A DNA stretch of 64,000 nt from Fulvimarina sp040239565 (GTDB lineage Bacteria > Pseudomonadota > Alphaproteobacteria > Rhizobiales > Rhizobiaceae). The position numbers and the translations under genes are program-made. The notes beneath the pieces are model-generated. The model made no database searches, was not told the DNA's origin, and saw only the letters and a program-made list of their open reading frames with translations. Shown here piece by piece: positions 34,751 through 42,332 of this stretch (positions within the stretch are counted from its first letter, which is position 1; every line of letters starts with the position of its first letter). The stretch covers positions 124,001 to 188,000 of the forward strand of contig NZ_JBEHWS010000004.1 in the NCBI RefSeq assembly GCF_040239565.1, given 5' to 3'.

Positions 34751-36160
34751 ATGACTGACGCAAACGAAATTCTGAAGCAGATCAAGGACAACGACGTAAA
34801 ATTCGTCGACCTCCGCTTCTCCGATCCGAAGGGTAAGATGCAGCACGTCACCATGGACGTGTCACAGGTCGACGAGGACCTGTTCTCCGAAGGTACGATG
34901 TTCGACGGTTCCTCGATCTCCGGCTGGAAGGCGATCAACGAGTCCGACATGGTCATGATGCCCGACCCGGAAACGGCTCACATGGACCCGTTCTTCGCCC
35001 AGTCGACCATGGCGATCACCTGCGATATCCTCGATCCGATCTCCGGCGAGGCCTATAACCGCGATCCGCGCACGACGGCCAAAAAGGCCGAAGCCTATCT
35101 CTCCCAGTCCGGCATCGGCGACACCGCATTCTTCGGCCCCGAGGCCGAGTTCTTCGTCTTCGACGACGTGCGCTACAAGACCGATCCCTACAACACCGGC
35201 TTCAAGCTCGACTGCACCGAACTGCCGTCGAATGACGACACGGAATACGAGACCGGCAATCTTGGCCATCGTCCGCGCACCAAGGGCGGTTATTTCCCGG
35301 TTCCGCCGATCGACAGCGCCCAGGACATGCGCTCCGAAATGCTGACCGTGATGGCCGAGATGGGCGTTTCGGTGGAAAAGCATCACCACGAGGTGGCGGC
35401 CGCTCAGCATGAGCTCGGCATCAAGTTCGACACGCTCACGCGCAACGCCGACAAGCTGCAGATCTACAAATACGTGATCCATCAGGTCGCGAACGCCTAC
35501 GGCAAGACGGCGACCTTCATGCCGAAGCCGGTCTATGGCGACAACGGCACGGGCATGCACGTCCACCAGTCGATCTGGAAGGACTCAAAGCCCACCTTTG
35601 CGGGCGACGAATACGCCGGCCTGTCCGAGAGCTGCCTCCATTACATCGGCGGCATCATCAAGCATGCGCGCACGCTGAACGCCTTCACCAACCCGTCGAC
35701 CAACTCCTATAAGCGTCTGGTTCCGGGTTATGAGGCACCGGTGCTGCTCGCCTATTCGGCGCGCAACCGTTCGGCCTCCTGCCGTATTCCGTTCGGCCAG
35801 TCGCCGAAGGCCAAGCGCGTCGAAGTCCGCTTCCCGGACCCGACGGCGAACCCTTATCTCGCCTTTTCGGCCATGCTGATGGCGGGCCTCGACGGCATCA
35901 AGAACAAGATCCATCCGGGCGCTGCCATGGACAAGGATCTCTATGATCTTCCGCCGGAAGAACTGAAGGAAATCCCCACCGTCTGTCGCTCCTTGCGCGA
36001 AGCGCTCGAAAGCCTCGACAGCGACCGCGACTTCTTGAAAGCCGGCGGTGTCTTCGACGACGACCAGATCGACGCCTATGTCGAGCTAAAGATGGAAGAA
36101 GTCGAGCGTTTCGAAATGACCCCGCATCCGGTCGAATTCGAGATGTACTACTCGGTCTGA
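34751..36160 (+). CDS. glnA: Glutamine synthetase type I
   Basis: 469 aa from ATG 34751 (GGAAGGA upstream), the typical GSI-beta length. Contains MFDGSSISGW (Asp-50-like latch), the ATP-binding NGTGMHVHQSIW and KRLVPGYEAPV, and the adenylylation loop DKDLYDLPPEE with its Tyr. Makes glutamine from glutamate, ammonia and ATP; forms a dodecamer controlled by adenylylation and PII. A second, type II synthetase gene is 1.3 kb downstream on the other strand. Confidence 0.97.
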   Translation: MTDANEILKQIKDNDVKFVDLRFSDPKGKMQHVTMDVSQVDEDLFSEGTMFDGSSISGWKAINESDMVMMPDPETAHMDPFFAQSTMAITCDILDPISGEAYNRDPRTTAKKAEAYLSQSGIGDTAFFGPEAEFFVFDDVRYKTDPYNTGFKLDCTELPSNDDTEYETGNLGHRPRTKGGYFPVPPIDSAQDMRSEMLTVMAEMGVSVEKHHHEVAAAQHELGIKFDTLTRNADKLQIYKYVIHQVANAYGKTATFMPKPVYGDNGTGMHVHQSIWKDSKPTFAGDEYAGLSESCLHYIGGIIKHARTLNAFTNPSTNSYKRLVPGYEAPVLLAYSARNRSASCRIPFGQSPKAKRVEVRFPDPTANPYLAFSAMLMAGLDGIKNKIHPGAAMDKDLYDLPPEELKEIPTVCRSLREALESLDSDRDFLKAGGVFDDDQIDAYVELKMEEVERFEMTPHPVEFEMYYSV

Positions 36161-36198
36161 TCGCTGGTCTTCTGCAATTGCGGAAGTTAACGCATCTT

Positions 36199-36234
36199 AG
36201 ATGGGACGTCTTCTGATGTCCCATCTGATTTTTG
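36199..36234 (+). terminator. Terminator of glnA
   Basis: AGATGGGAC (36199-36207) pairs with GTCCCATCT (36218-36226) around a 10-base loop, then GATTTTTG. It lies 39 bases past the glnA stop. Confidence 0.85.
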
Positions 36235-36543
36235 TAGCCAATTTTCGAGCATGCCGTTTTGCATCAGTGAGCGCCATAACTAAACAGCTTCTCGTGGTCG
36301 CCAATTTGAGTTTAGAACCTCTGGTCATGACGCCAAAGCTGCTCTGCCCTGAGCCATTATGATTGACACTCGTTTCTTGCTGTCGCAGGCTGGGACTGCT
36401 CAAACTAAGAGTCGTTATCGCGAAGTCCGATGAGCGAGGTTACGGCTTATTAACACGCATCAACGACGCTCGTTTTGGTTGGATATCCGGAAATTTTCCC
36501 TGTAGCAGAACGCTCCTAGGCTCCTATATCCTAATCATAAACG
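36235..36543. other. Low-GC region without a clear gene
   Basis: About 310 bp that is clearly poorer in GC than glnA and glnII. Short ORFs on both strands have no ribosome-binding site or recognisable content. A TATATC (36525-36530) stands a few bases before the following hairpin and could be a -10 element, but no good -35 is placed in front of it. Confidence 0.5.
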
Positions 36544-36574
36544 ATTCCGGTGCGAGATTCAGTCTCGCCGGAAT
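36544..36574 (+). promoter_or_regulatory. Hairpin immediately upstream of the 11-codon ORF
   Basis: ATTCCG (36544-36549) and GCGAGA (36552-36557) pair with TCTCGC (36563-36568) and CGGAAT (36569-36574): a 12-bp stem with a 2-base GT bulge and a TTCAG loop. It ends six bases before the AGGAG ribosome-binding site of the mini-ORF. It could be a 5' stabiliser or part of a leader switch. Confidence 0.6.
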
Positions 36575-36589
36575 AACGTAGGAGAAAAC

Positions 36590-36625
36590 ATGATAAAAAT
36601 CATTGATGGCACTACAGGTTTTTAA
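36590..36625 (+). CDS. 11-residue mini-ORF (possible leader peptide)
   Basis: ATG at 36590 with an excellent AGGAG (36580-36584) at 5 bases, reading MIKIIDGTTGF then TAA. The last codons lie inside a small hairpin CAGGTT-TTT-AACCTG (36615-36629), and a strong terminator begins 20 bases after the stop. The layout of hairpin, ribosome-binding site, tiny ORF and terminator directly before a DUF4760 gene looks like a leader peptide with attenuator, or a free-standing micro-transcript. No similarity recognised. That it is translated is inference. Confidence 0.45.
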   Translation: MIKIIDGTTGF

Positions 36626-36645
36626 CCTGCGGTGGTAAAACGATA

Positions 36646-36674
36646 GGGAGGCCAAGAGATTGGCCTCCCTTTTT
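36646..36674 (+). terminator. Strong terminator or attenuator ahead of the DUF4760 gene
   Basis: Perfect stem GGGAGGCCAA (36646-36655) / TTGGCCTCCC (36660-36669), 4-base loop, then TTTTT. Only 20 bases separate it from the next ATG at 36695, too few for a separate promoter, so transcripts reaching that gene must read through it. Confidence 0.85.
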
Positions 36675-36694
36675 CGTTTTAGGTAATTGACCAG

Positions 36695-37399
36695 ATGGCA
36701 ATCAGCATATCCATTTCGTTTTCCGATAAGCCAGTTGATTTGATTAGCTCAGGTACGGCAATTTTGATTGGCGCCGCGTTCGCTACCCTCGGCGTCGTAT
36801 TTACTCAGAGAGCTTCGCGAAAACTGGAGAAGCAACGCCGCGCCTTCGAAATGATTCTCAAGCACGAAGATAGCGCACAGCTTTCAGGTGCATTCGCTGA
36901 GGCGCGCATATACATCGAATTTTACAAACATAAGTGTCACGGTCCTATGCCAGAGGATGTGATAAAAGGCGTCGAATATCTACTCAATCACTACGAATAT
37001 GTATCGTCAGCAGTTTGGTGTGGCGATCTAGATGAAAAGCTGATGTTCCAGTCAGAACGATCGAGATTTATAGCCATAGTGCAAAATTTCGACGATCTTA
37101 TCGCTATCAAACGGTCCACCATCCTCGGTGAAGGCAGCAACAACACGCCTTCAGTGTGGTCAAATTTGACCCGAATCTCGAGAAGATGGGATCAAACCAG
37201 AGGCCCTCGATCTACTTTACAAATCGCTTTGGAATGGTGGGTTATGAGACCCGTCCGCATGGAAGAATTTTGGGGTCGATGCTGCAACGTCATCAAGCGA
37301 ATGTCAGTACGTGATTATGGCAACTCGAAGTGCCGGCGGGTCATCGTGGAGAAAACTGAAATTCTGAAGAAAAGTGCAGAAGGCTCGTACTATGGCTAG
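36695..37399 (+). CDS. DUF4760-type membrane-anchored protein
   Basis: 234 aa. One membrane segment near the N terminus (about 18-40) is followed by a coiled or helical stretch QRASRKLEKQRRAFEMILKHEDS and a soluble domain with YKHKCHGPMPEDVIKGVEYLLNH-type sequence, typical of the DUF4760 family of phage- and island-associated proteins. GC is much lower than the flanking gln genes, and the ribosome-binding site is weak. Probably horizontally acquired. Function unknown; some DUF4760 genes sit in defence islands, but nothing here proves such a role. Confidence 0.7.
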   Translation: MAISISISFSDKPVDLISSGTAILIGAAFATLGVVFTQRASRKLEKQRRAFEMILKHEDSAQLSGAFAEARIYIEFYKHKCHGPMPEDVIKGVEYLLNHYEYVSSAVWCGDLDEKLMFQSERSRFIAIVQNFDDLIAIKRSTILGEGSNNTPSVWSNLTRISRRWDQTRGPRSTLQIALEWWVMRPVRMEEFWGRCCNVIKRMSVRDYGNSKCRRVIVEKTEILKKSAEGSYYG

Positions 37400-37422
37400 C
37401 GGCCTTAAGCCCAAATCTTATC

Positions 37423-37465
37423 GCCGGGCACGTCATTCGAAGCGCCCGGCTTTGTAATTTTCAAT
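37423..37465 (+). terminator. Terminator between DUF4760 gene and glnII
   Basis: GCCGGGC (37423-37429) pairs with GCCCGGC (37444-37450) around a 14-base loop, then TTTGTAATTTT on the plus strand. It best fits the end of the DUF4760 transcript but may also serve glnII. Confidence 0.6.
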
Positions 37466-37481
37466 AATCGATGGGTAATAG

Positions 37482-38528
37482 TCAGGCAGCTACGGAGATG
37501 CCGCCTTCCTTGCTTTCCTCGACCTCCGCGATCGTCTTCAGGATCTGCGAAGCGATCTGGTAGGGATCGCCCTGGGAGTTCGGGCGGCGATCCTCGAGAT
37601 AGCCCTTGTAGTCGTTCTTCACGAAAGAATGCGGCACGCGGACCGATGCACCGCGATCGGCTACACCATAGCTGAACTCGTTCCACGGAGCCGTCTCATG
37701 CTTGCCGGTGAGGCGCATGTGGTTGTCCGGGCCGTAGACGGCGATGTGCTCTTCGAGGTTCTTCTTGAAGGCGGCCATCAGGCTTTCGAAATATTCCTTA
37801 CCGCCGACTTCGCGCATGTACTTGGTCGAGAAGTTGGCATGCATGCCCGAGCCGTTCCAATCGGTGTCGCCGAGCGGCTTGCAGTGGTACTCGATGTCAA
37901 TGCCGTACTTCTCGGTCAGGCGCTGCAGCAGGTAGCGGGCCATCCACATCTCGTCGGCGGCCTTCTTGGAGCCCTTGCCGAAGATCTGGAATTCCCACTG
38001 GCCCTTGGCGACTTCCGCGTTGATACCCTCGTGGTTGATACCAGCCTCGAGGCAGAGGTCGAGATGCTCCTCGACGATCTCGCGGGCGATGTCGCCGACG
38101 GCCGAATAGCCGACACCGGTGTAGTACTTACCCTGCGGCTCCGGATAACCCTGCTCGGGGAAACCGAGCGGACGACCGTCCTTATAGAAGAAATATTCCT
38201 GCTCGAAGCCGAACCAGGCACCCTCGTCGTCGAGGATAGTCGCGCGCTTGTTCGATTCATGCGGCGTCGTGCCATCCGGCATCATGACTTCGCACATCAC
38301 GAGAACGCCGTCCTTGCGGGCCGGATCGGGATAGACGGAAACGGGCTTCAACACGCAGTCGGAGCTGGAACCTTCGGCCTGTTTTGTGGACGATCCATCG
38401 AAGCCCCAGAGCGGAAGCTGTTCGAGGGTGGGGAACTCGTCGAAGCTCTTGATCTGGGTCTTGCCGCGGAGGTTCGGAACCGGAGTGTAACCGTCGAGCC
38501 AGATATATTCGAGCTTGTACTTTGTCAT
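37482..38528 (-). CDS. glnII: Glutamine synthetase type II (eukaryotic-type)
   Basis: 348 aa from ATG 38528 with AGGAGAT upstream. It begins MTKYKLEYIWLDGYTPVPNL and has LPLWGFDGSSTKQAEGSSSD, EQEYFF, and HYxCKPLG-like and NGSGMHANFSTKYMRE segments of GSII. This octameric or decameric enzyme is not adenylylated and is made under nitrogen limitation in rhizobia under NtrC and sigma-54. A matching promoter and possible NtrC site lie upstream, and a gstI-like gene is divergent. Confidence 0.96.
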   Translation of the reverse strand: MTKYKLEYIWLDGYTPVPNLRGKTQIKSFDEFPTLEQLPLWGFDGSSTKQAEGSSSDCVLKPVSVYPDPARKDGVLVMCEVMMPDGTTPHESNKRATILDDEGAWFGFEQEYFFYKDGRPLGFPEQGYPEPQGKYYTGVGYSAVGDIAREIVEEHLDLCLEAGINHEGINAEVAKGQWEFQIFGKGSKKAADEMWMARYLLQRLTEKYGIDIEYHCKPLGDTDWNGSGMHANFSTKYMREVGGKEYFESLMAAFKKNLEEHIAVYGPDNHMRLTGKHETAPWNEFSYGVADRGASVRVPHSFVKNDYKGYLEDRRPNSQGDPYQIASQILKTIAEVEESKEGGISVAA

Positions 38529-38616
38529 CGATGATCTCCTGAGAGGGGCGTTGGGAAGGAAAGCCGCCGTGCTGGGAGCGACCGGATGCGATAGCTTTCC
38601 GTCTTGCGTTCGCACG

Positions 38617-38632
38617 TGCAACATCCATGCCA
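38617..38632 (-). promoter_or_regulatory. Sigma-54 promoter of glnII
   Basis: On the minus strand TGGCATGGATGTTGCA, a full match to the sigma-54 consensus TGGCAYG-N4-TTGCW: GG at -24 (38631-38630) and GC at -12 (38619-38618), ten bases apart. It gives a leader of roughly 75-80 bases before the glnII ATG. Confidence 0.85.
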
Positions 38633-38811
38633 AACCAAGAACCGCTTCGAAGCGCTCGCGTGCCGATTATCGGCAAAACATCATTCGGATTGAGGAAATC
38701 TCGGCGATCCGCATGCGGATCGATTAGCGCGCTCAAAAATTCACATTGTCGTGATAGATGGCCGCGAAAGCTCGATAGGCTAGGCTTTGTGAAACGAGCC
38801 CAATCTTCTTT

Positions 38812-38826
38812 GCATTTTTTTCGTGC
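38812..38826. promoter_or_regulatory. Candidate NtrC binding site
   Basis: GCA-N9-TGC in the setting TTTGCA-TTTTTTTCG-TGCAAA fits the spacing of the NtrC palindrome (GCACC-N5-GGTGC), but lacks the inner CC/GG. It is about 190 bases upstream of the glnII sigma-54 promoter, a usual enhancer distance, and also close to the gstI start region, where NtrC could repress. Confidence 0.4.
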
Positions 38827-38865
38827 AAAATGATCATTATATAAGCAGGATAAAGCAAAAAAATG

Positions 38866-38882
38866 AGCCGCTCCGGGCGGCT
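38866..38882 (+). other. Hairpin in the gstI leader
   Basis: AGCCGC (38866-38871), loop TCCGG, GCGGCT (38877-38882), 33 bases before the gstI-like ATG. It may shape the gstI leader RNA; no T run follows, so it is not a clear terminator. Confidence 0.45.
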
Positions 38883-38915
38883 GAAAATATCATGACGAAA
38901 TGAGGAGACAGGTTC

Positions 38916-39107
38916 ATGACCATGGGCATCGAAACGCAGTCGGCGAGGATCTATCAGTTCCCGGTCGGCGGACGCGCCGGCTACAAGAAGCACTCCCATG
39001 CCTGGTCCGATGACCGCGCCACAAAACCATTCGAGACTGCAAATCATGTCGATTGGCGCGCGGCCTATCACGACGAGGCGATCGCCGAAGACACGGGACG
39101 AAATTGA
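38916..39107 (+). CDS. gstI: GstI-like glutamine synthetase translational inhibitor (DUF2735)
   Basis: 63 aa, beginning MTMGIETQSARIYQFPVGGR; the SARIYQFPVGGRAG core is the DUF2735 signature. Both its length and its divergent position beside glnII match GstI of Rhizobium leguminosarum, a 63-residue protein reported to block translation of glnII mRNA. GAGGAG precedes the ATG at 38916 (a second ATG is at 38922). The regulatory role is transferred from that work and not proven here. Confidence 0.85.
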   Translation: MTMGIETQSARIYQFPVGGRAGYKKHSHAWSDDRATKPFETANHVDWRAAYHDEAIAEDTGRN

Positions 39108-39404
39108 CTCCGACACGGTACGCATCTGACCCCGCGCACCTCGTCGGAAAGCACAATAAAGCTCGGCGGGGAGTGAAAATGCCAAGCCGTCGAGCCGACA
39201 AGTCCTCGCCCGCCTTCTCCGAAAGCGGTGGAAATCTTTCCGCGATCTAACATCCGGGCTTGGCTGTTGCCCTGCGGCGCTTGAAGAACAATACGTGAAA
39301 GTGTACCCCTGAGGCATGGTTGACGCCCGCCTCGACAGGACTTTTGTGCCGCTCGCCGCCTCTCATCAGGCGCGAAGCGAGTTGACTCGTGCGGGTGTCC
39401 AGGC
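39108..39404. other. Intergenic region upstream of parE
   Basis: About 300 bp between gstI and parE. Several overlapping short frames exist on both strands, but none has a ribosome-binding site or recognisable sequence. It presumably holds the parE promoter; no convincing -35/-10 pair was found. Confidence 0.4.
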
Positions 39405-41435
39405 ATGAGCGACGATCTGTTCTCCGGCAATGCCGCCCGCAAAATGCCGCCTCAGCGGACCGCCAAGCCACGCAAAGCCGAGGCCGAGGCCGAACCACAG
39501 CAGTTCGGCGGCGATTATACTGCGGCGGACATCGAGGTTCTTGAGGGCCTCGAACCGGTTCGGCGCCGGCCCGGCATGTATGTCGGCGGCACGGATGCGA
39601 AAGCGCTGCACCATCTCTTCGCTGAGGTCATCGACAATTCGATGGACGAGGCGACTGCTGGGCATGCCAATTTCATTGACGTATCGCTGGACGCGGACGG
39701 CTTCTGCACAGTCAGCGACAATGGCCGCGGCATTCCGATCGATCCGCATCCACGCTTCAAGGATAAGTCCGCCCTCGAAGTCATCCTGACGACGCTGCAT
39801 GCGGGCGGCAAATTCGACTCCAAGGTCTACGAAACCTCGGGCGGCCTCCACGGCGTCGGCGTATCCGTCGTCAACGCGCTGTCGGAAAAGCTCGAAGTCG
39901 AAGTCGCGCGAAATCGCAAGTTGTACCGTCAGGAATATGCGCGCGGCAAAGCTGTGACGAAGCTCGAAGCGGTCGGTGAAACCCAGAACCGCAGGGGAAC
40001 GCGGGTTCGCTTCCGGCCCGATCCGCAGATTTTTGGCGAACATGCCAAGTTCGAGCCGACGCGGCTGTTCCGCATGGCGCGCTCGAAGGCCTATCTGTTT
40101 GGCGGCGTCGAGATTCGCTGGCAATGCGATCCAGCGCTTCTCGGGGAAGACAGCCCGATTCCCGCCCGCGATACGTTCCACTTCCCAGGGGGCCTCAAGG
40201 ATTACCTCGACGCCTCGATCGGCAAGGACCGTATCACCTCGCAGATTTTTGCGGGGCGCACCGAGAAAGTGTCCGGACACGGCGCGGTCGAATGGGCAGT
40301 CGCGTGGACGCCGGACGACGGTTCTATCCGCTCCTACTGCAACACGATCCCGACTCCCGAAGGCGGCACGCACGAGAACGGTCTTCGCGCAGTCCTGCTG
40401 CGCGGCCTCAAGGCGTTCGCCGAACTCTCGGGTAACAAGCGGGCCTCCGTCATCACCGGTGACGACGTGATGTCGACGGCATCGGGGATGCTCTCGGTCT
40501 TTATCCGCGAGCCGGAATTCGTCGGGCAGACCAAGGATCGCCTCGCGACATCCGAAGCCCAGCGGATCGTCGAGCAGTCGATCCGCGATTCCTTCGATAT
40601 CTGGCTCGCCTCGTCTCCTCAGGATGCCGCCCGACTGATCGATTGGGTACTAGACCGGGCCGACGAGCGACTTCGGCGGCGCCAGGAAAAGGAAGTCAGC
40701 CGCAAGAGCGCGACCCGAAAGCTGCGCCTTCCCGGCAAGCTCGCCGACTGCTCCCAATCCGGCGCGGCGGGGGCGGAACTTTTTATCGTCGAGGGCGACT
40801 CGGCGGGTGGGTCTGCCAAGCAGGCGCGCGATCGGAAGATTCAGGCAATTCTTCCCTTGCGCGGTAAGATCCTCAATGTCGCGAGCGCGGGCCGAGAGAA
40901 GCTTGGCGCGAACCAGCAGCTCGCGGATTTGATTCAGGCGCTCGGCTGCGGAACGGGATCGAAATATCGCGACGCAGACCTGCGCTACGAGCGCGTGATC
41001 GTCATGACTGACGCCGATGTGGACGGGGCGCACATTGCATCCCTTCTTATCACCTTCTTCTATCGGGAGATGCCTGAGCTCATTCGCGGCGGCCATCTCT
41101 ATCTGGCGGTCCCGCCGCTCTATAAGCTCACGCAGGGCGGAAAGACCGCCTATGCCCGCGATGATCGCCACCGTGAACGCCTCGTCGAGAAGGAGTTCAA
41201 GGGTAAGGGCAAGGTCGAAGTATCGCGCTTCAAAGGCCTAGGCGAAATGCTGCCCGCCCAGCTCAAGGAAACCACCATGGACCCGAAGAAGCGCACGCTG
41301 CTTCAGGTCATCATGGATGAAACTCCCGAAGCCGGCACATCCGGCGCGGTCGACGCCTTGATGGGCAACAAGGCCGATCTGCGATTCCGCTTCATTCAGG
41401 AGCGCTCCGCCTTCGTCGACGATCTCGATATCTGA
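39405..41435 (+). CDS. parE: DNA topoisomerase IV subunit B
   Basis: 676 aa. GHKL ATPase motifs EVIDNSMDEA, DNGRGIPI and GGLHGVGVSVVNALS in the N-terminal half; TOPRIM motifs EGDSAGGSAKQARDRKIQAI and MTDADVDGAHIASLL in the C-terminal part; LRFRFIQERSAFVDDLDI at the end. With ParC it decatenates daughter chromosomes. The N-terminal 40 residues (NAARKMPPQRTAKPRKAEAEA) are a charged extension usual in alphaproteobacterial ParE. Confidence 0.96.
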   Translation: MSDDLFSGNAARKMPPQRTAKPRKAEAEAEPQQFGGDYTAADIEVLEGLEPVRRRPGMYVGGTDAKALHHLFAEVIDNSMDEATAGHANFIDVSLDADGFCTVSDNGRGIPIDPHPRFKDKSALEVILTTLHAGGKFDSKVYETSGGLHGVGVSVVNALSEKLEVEVARNRKLYRQEYARGKAVTKLEAVGETQNRRGTRVRFRPDPQIFGEHAKFEPTRLFRMARSKAYLFGGVEIRWQCDPALLGEDSPIPARDTFHFPGGLKDYLDASIGKDRITSQIFAGRTEKVSGHGAVEWAVAWTPDDGSIRSYCNTIPTPEGGTHENGLRAVLLRGLKAFAELSGNKRASVITGDDVMSTASGMLSVFIREPEFVGQTKDRLATSEAQRIVEQSIRDSFDIWLASSPQDAARLIDWVLDRADERLRRRQEKEVSRKSATRKLRLPGKLADCSQSGAAGAELFIVEGDSAGGSAKQARDRKIQAILPLRGKILNVASAGREKLGANQQLADLIQALGCGTGSKYRDADLRYERVIVMTDADVDGAHIASLLITFFYREMPELIRGGHLYLAVPPLYKLTQGGKTAYARDDRHRERLVEKEFKGKGKVEVSRFKGLGEMLPAQLKETTMDPKKRTLLQVIMDETPEAGTSGAVDALMGNKADLRFRFIQERSAFVDDLDI

Positions 41436-41528
41436 GCTCGTGTCGAGCACAGCCGGTCGAAGATTTGCGTCAGCGCATTACATGATGCGTGAATCATCGC
41501 CCAACACGCGTTCCTCCGAAGGATAGCC

Positions 41529-42158
41529 ATGCGAAACGCATCCGCGAAACTTTTGCTCGCTTCGAGCCTCACCCTTTGGTCGCTACCGACATTTGCCCAA
41601 ACCGACGCGCCCCCAGCTGAGCCGGCAGCACCGGAAGAGACCGCCCCAGTAGCTGAACCGGAAGCAGAAGCTCCCACTTCAGATGCGGCGCCGCAGGCCG
41701 AAAGCGCCGAGCCCGCGGAAGCAGCACCAGCTGCACCGAACGCCTACGCGCAGTCTCAGTCCATCGGCTCCGACGGCGTTTCGCAGGTCGTCGGCACGCT
41801 CTCGCCACTCGTCGAGGATGTACAGGTGGTCGGACCGTGGCAGGAGGGCGACCGGACCGGTATCTGGCGGGCCGTCATGGCGCGCGACCCGGCCGATCCG
41901 GCCAAATCGCAGTTCTTCATTCAGCAGATCGCGCCCTCGCCCACCGGCGCGCAGATCGCCCGCTCGATCAAGGTCGATGAGGTGGCGGCGCTGGGCGGCG
42001 CGGTTGTTGGTTACAGCGCCGACGAGCCAGCGGAAGGACAGGAAGGCTCGCTTACCCTGTTCTTCGAGATCGTACCATTGGATGGCGAAATCGCCGAAAC
42101 ATACGAGCTGCGTGTGCAGCCTGACGGCTCATACGATTTTGGTTTCGCTTCGAACTGA
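41529..42158 (+). CDS. Secreted Pro/Ala/Glu-rich protein of unknown function
   Basis: 209 aa. Signal peptide ending near LPTFAQ (about residue 24), then a long low-complexity stretch of Pro, Ala and Glu (about 25-75) and a folded domain (about 80-205) with VVGPWQEGDRTGIWRAVMAR and a C-terminal YELRVQPDGSYDFGF. AAGGA precedes the ATG. The family is not recognised; periplasmic or surface location is likely. Confidence 0.75.
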   Translation: MRNASAKLLLASSLTLWSLPTFAQTDAPPAEPAAPEETAPVAEPEAEAPTSDAAPQAESAEPAEAAPAAPNAYAQSQSIGSDGVSQVVGTLSPLVEDVQVVGPWQEGDRTGIWRAVMARDPADPAKSQFFIQQIAPSPTGAQIARSIKVDEVAALGGAVVGYSADEPAEGQEGSLTLFFEIVPLDGEIAETYELRVQPDGSYDFGFASN

Positions 42159-42287
42159 CAGGATGTCTTCCTTCAAATTGCGAATAATTCCGACGACCGA
42201 GCTATCAAACCGTAAACGCAGTGGTGGGATTCTTTTGGATTTCGCCACTACAAAATCCTTCTTAGGAGCTTTATATCCCGCTTGCGG

Positions 42288-42316
42288 TTGACTTGATCCC
42301 GCACGCGCTCTATCGC
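42288..42316 (+). promoter_or_regulatory. Candidate promoter of the DEAD-box helicase gene
   Basis: TTGACT (42288-42293), a 17-base spacer and TATCGC (42311-42316), ending 16 bases before the ATG at 42333. The -35 is good, the -10 weak. Confidence 0.4.
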
Positions 42317-42332
42317 GCGGCGTGAAAGCGCG

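Noticed and set aside
36363..36581. A 72-codon plus-strand frame in the low-GC insert
   Set aside because: No ribosome-binding site, overlaps the hairpin before the mini-ORF and has no protein-like pattern.
38733..39317. A 194-codon minus-strand frame covering the gstI-like gene
   Set aside because: It overlaps the DUF2735/GstI frame on the opposite strand, has no ribosome-binding site and no recognisable sequence, while the plus-strand 63-aa protein has a family signature and a good start.
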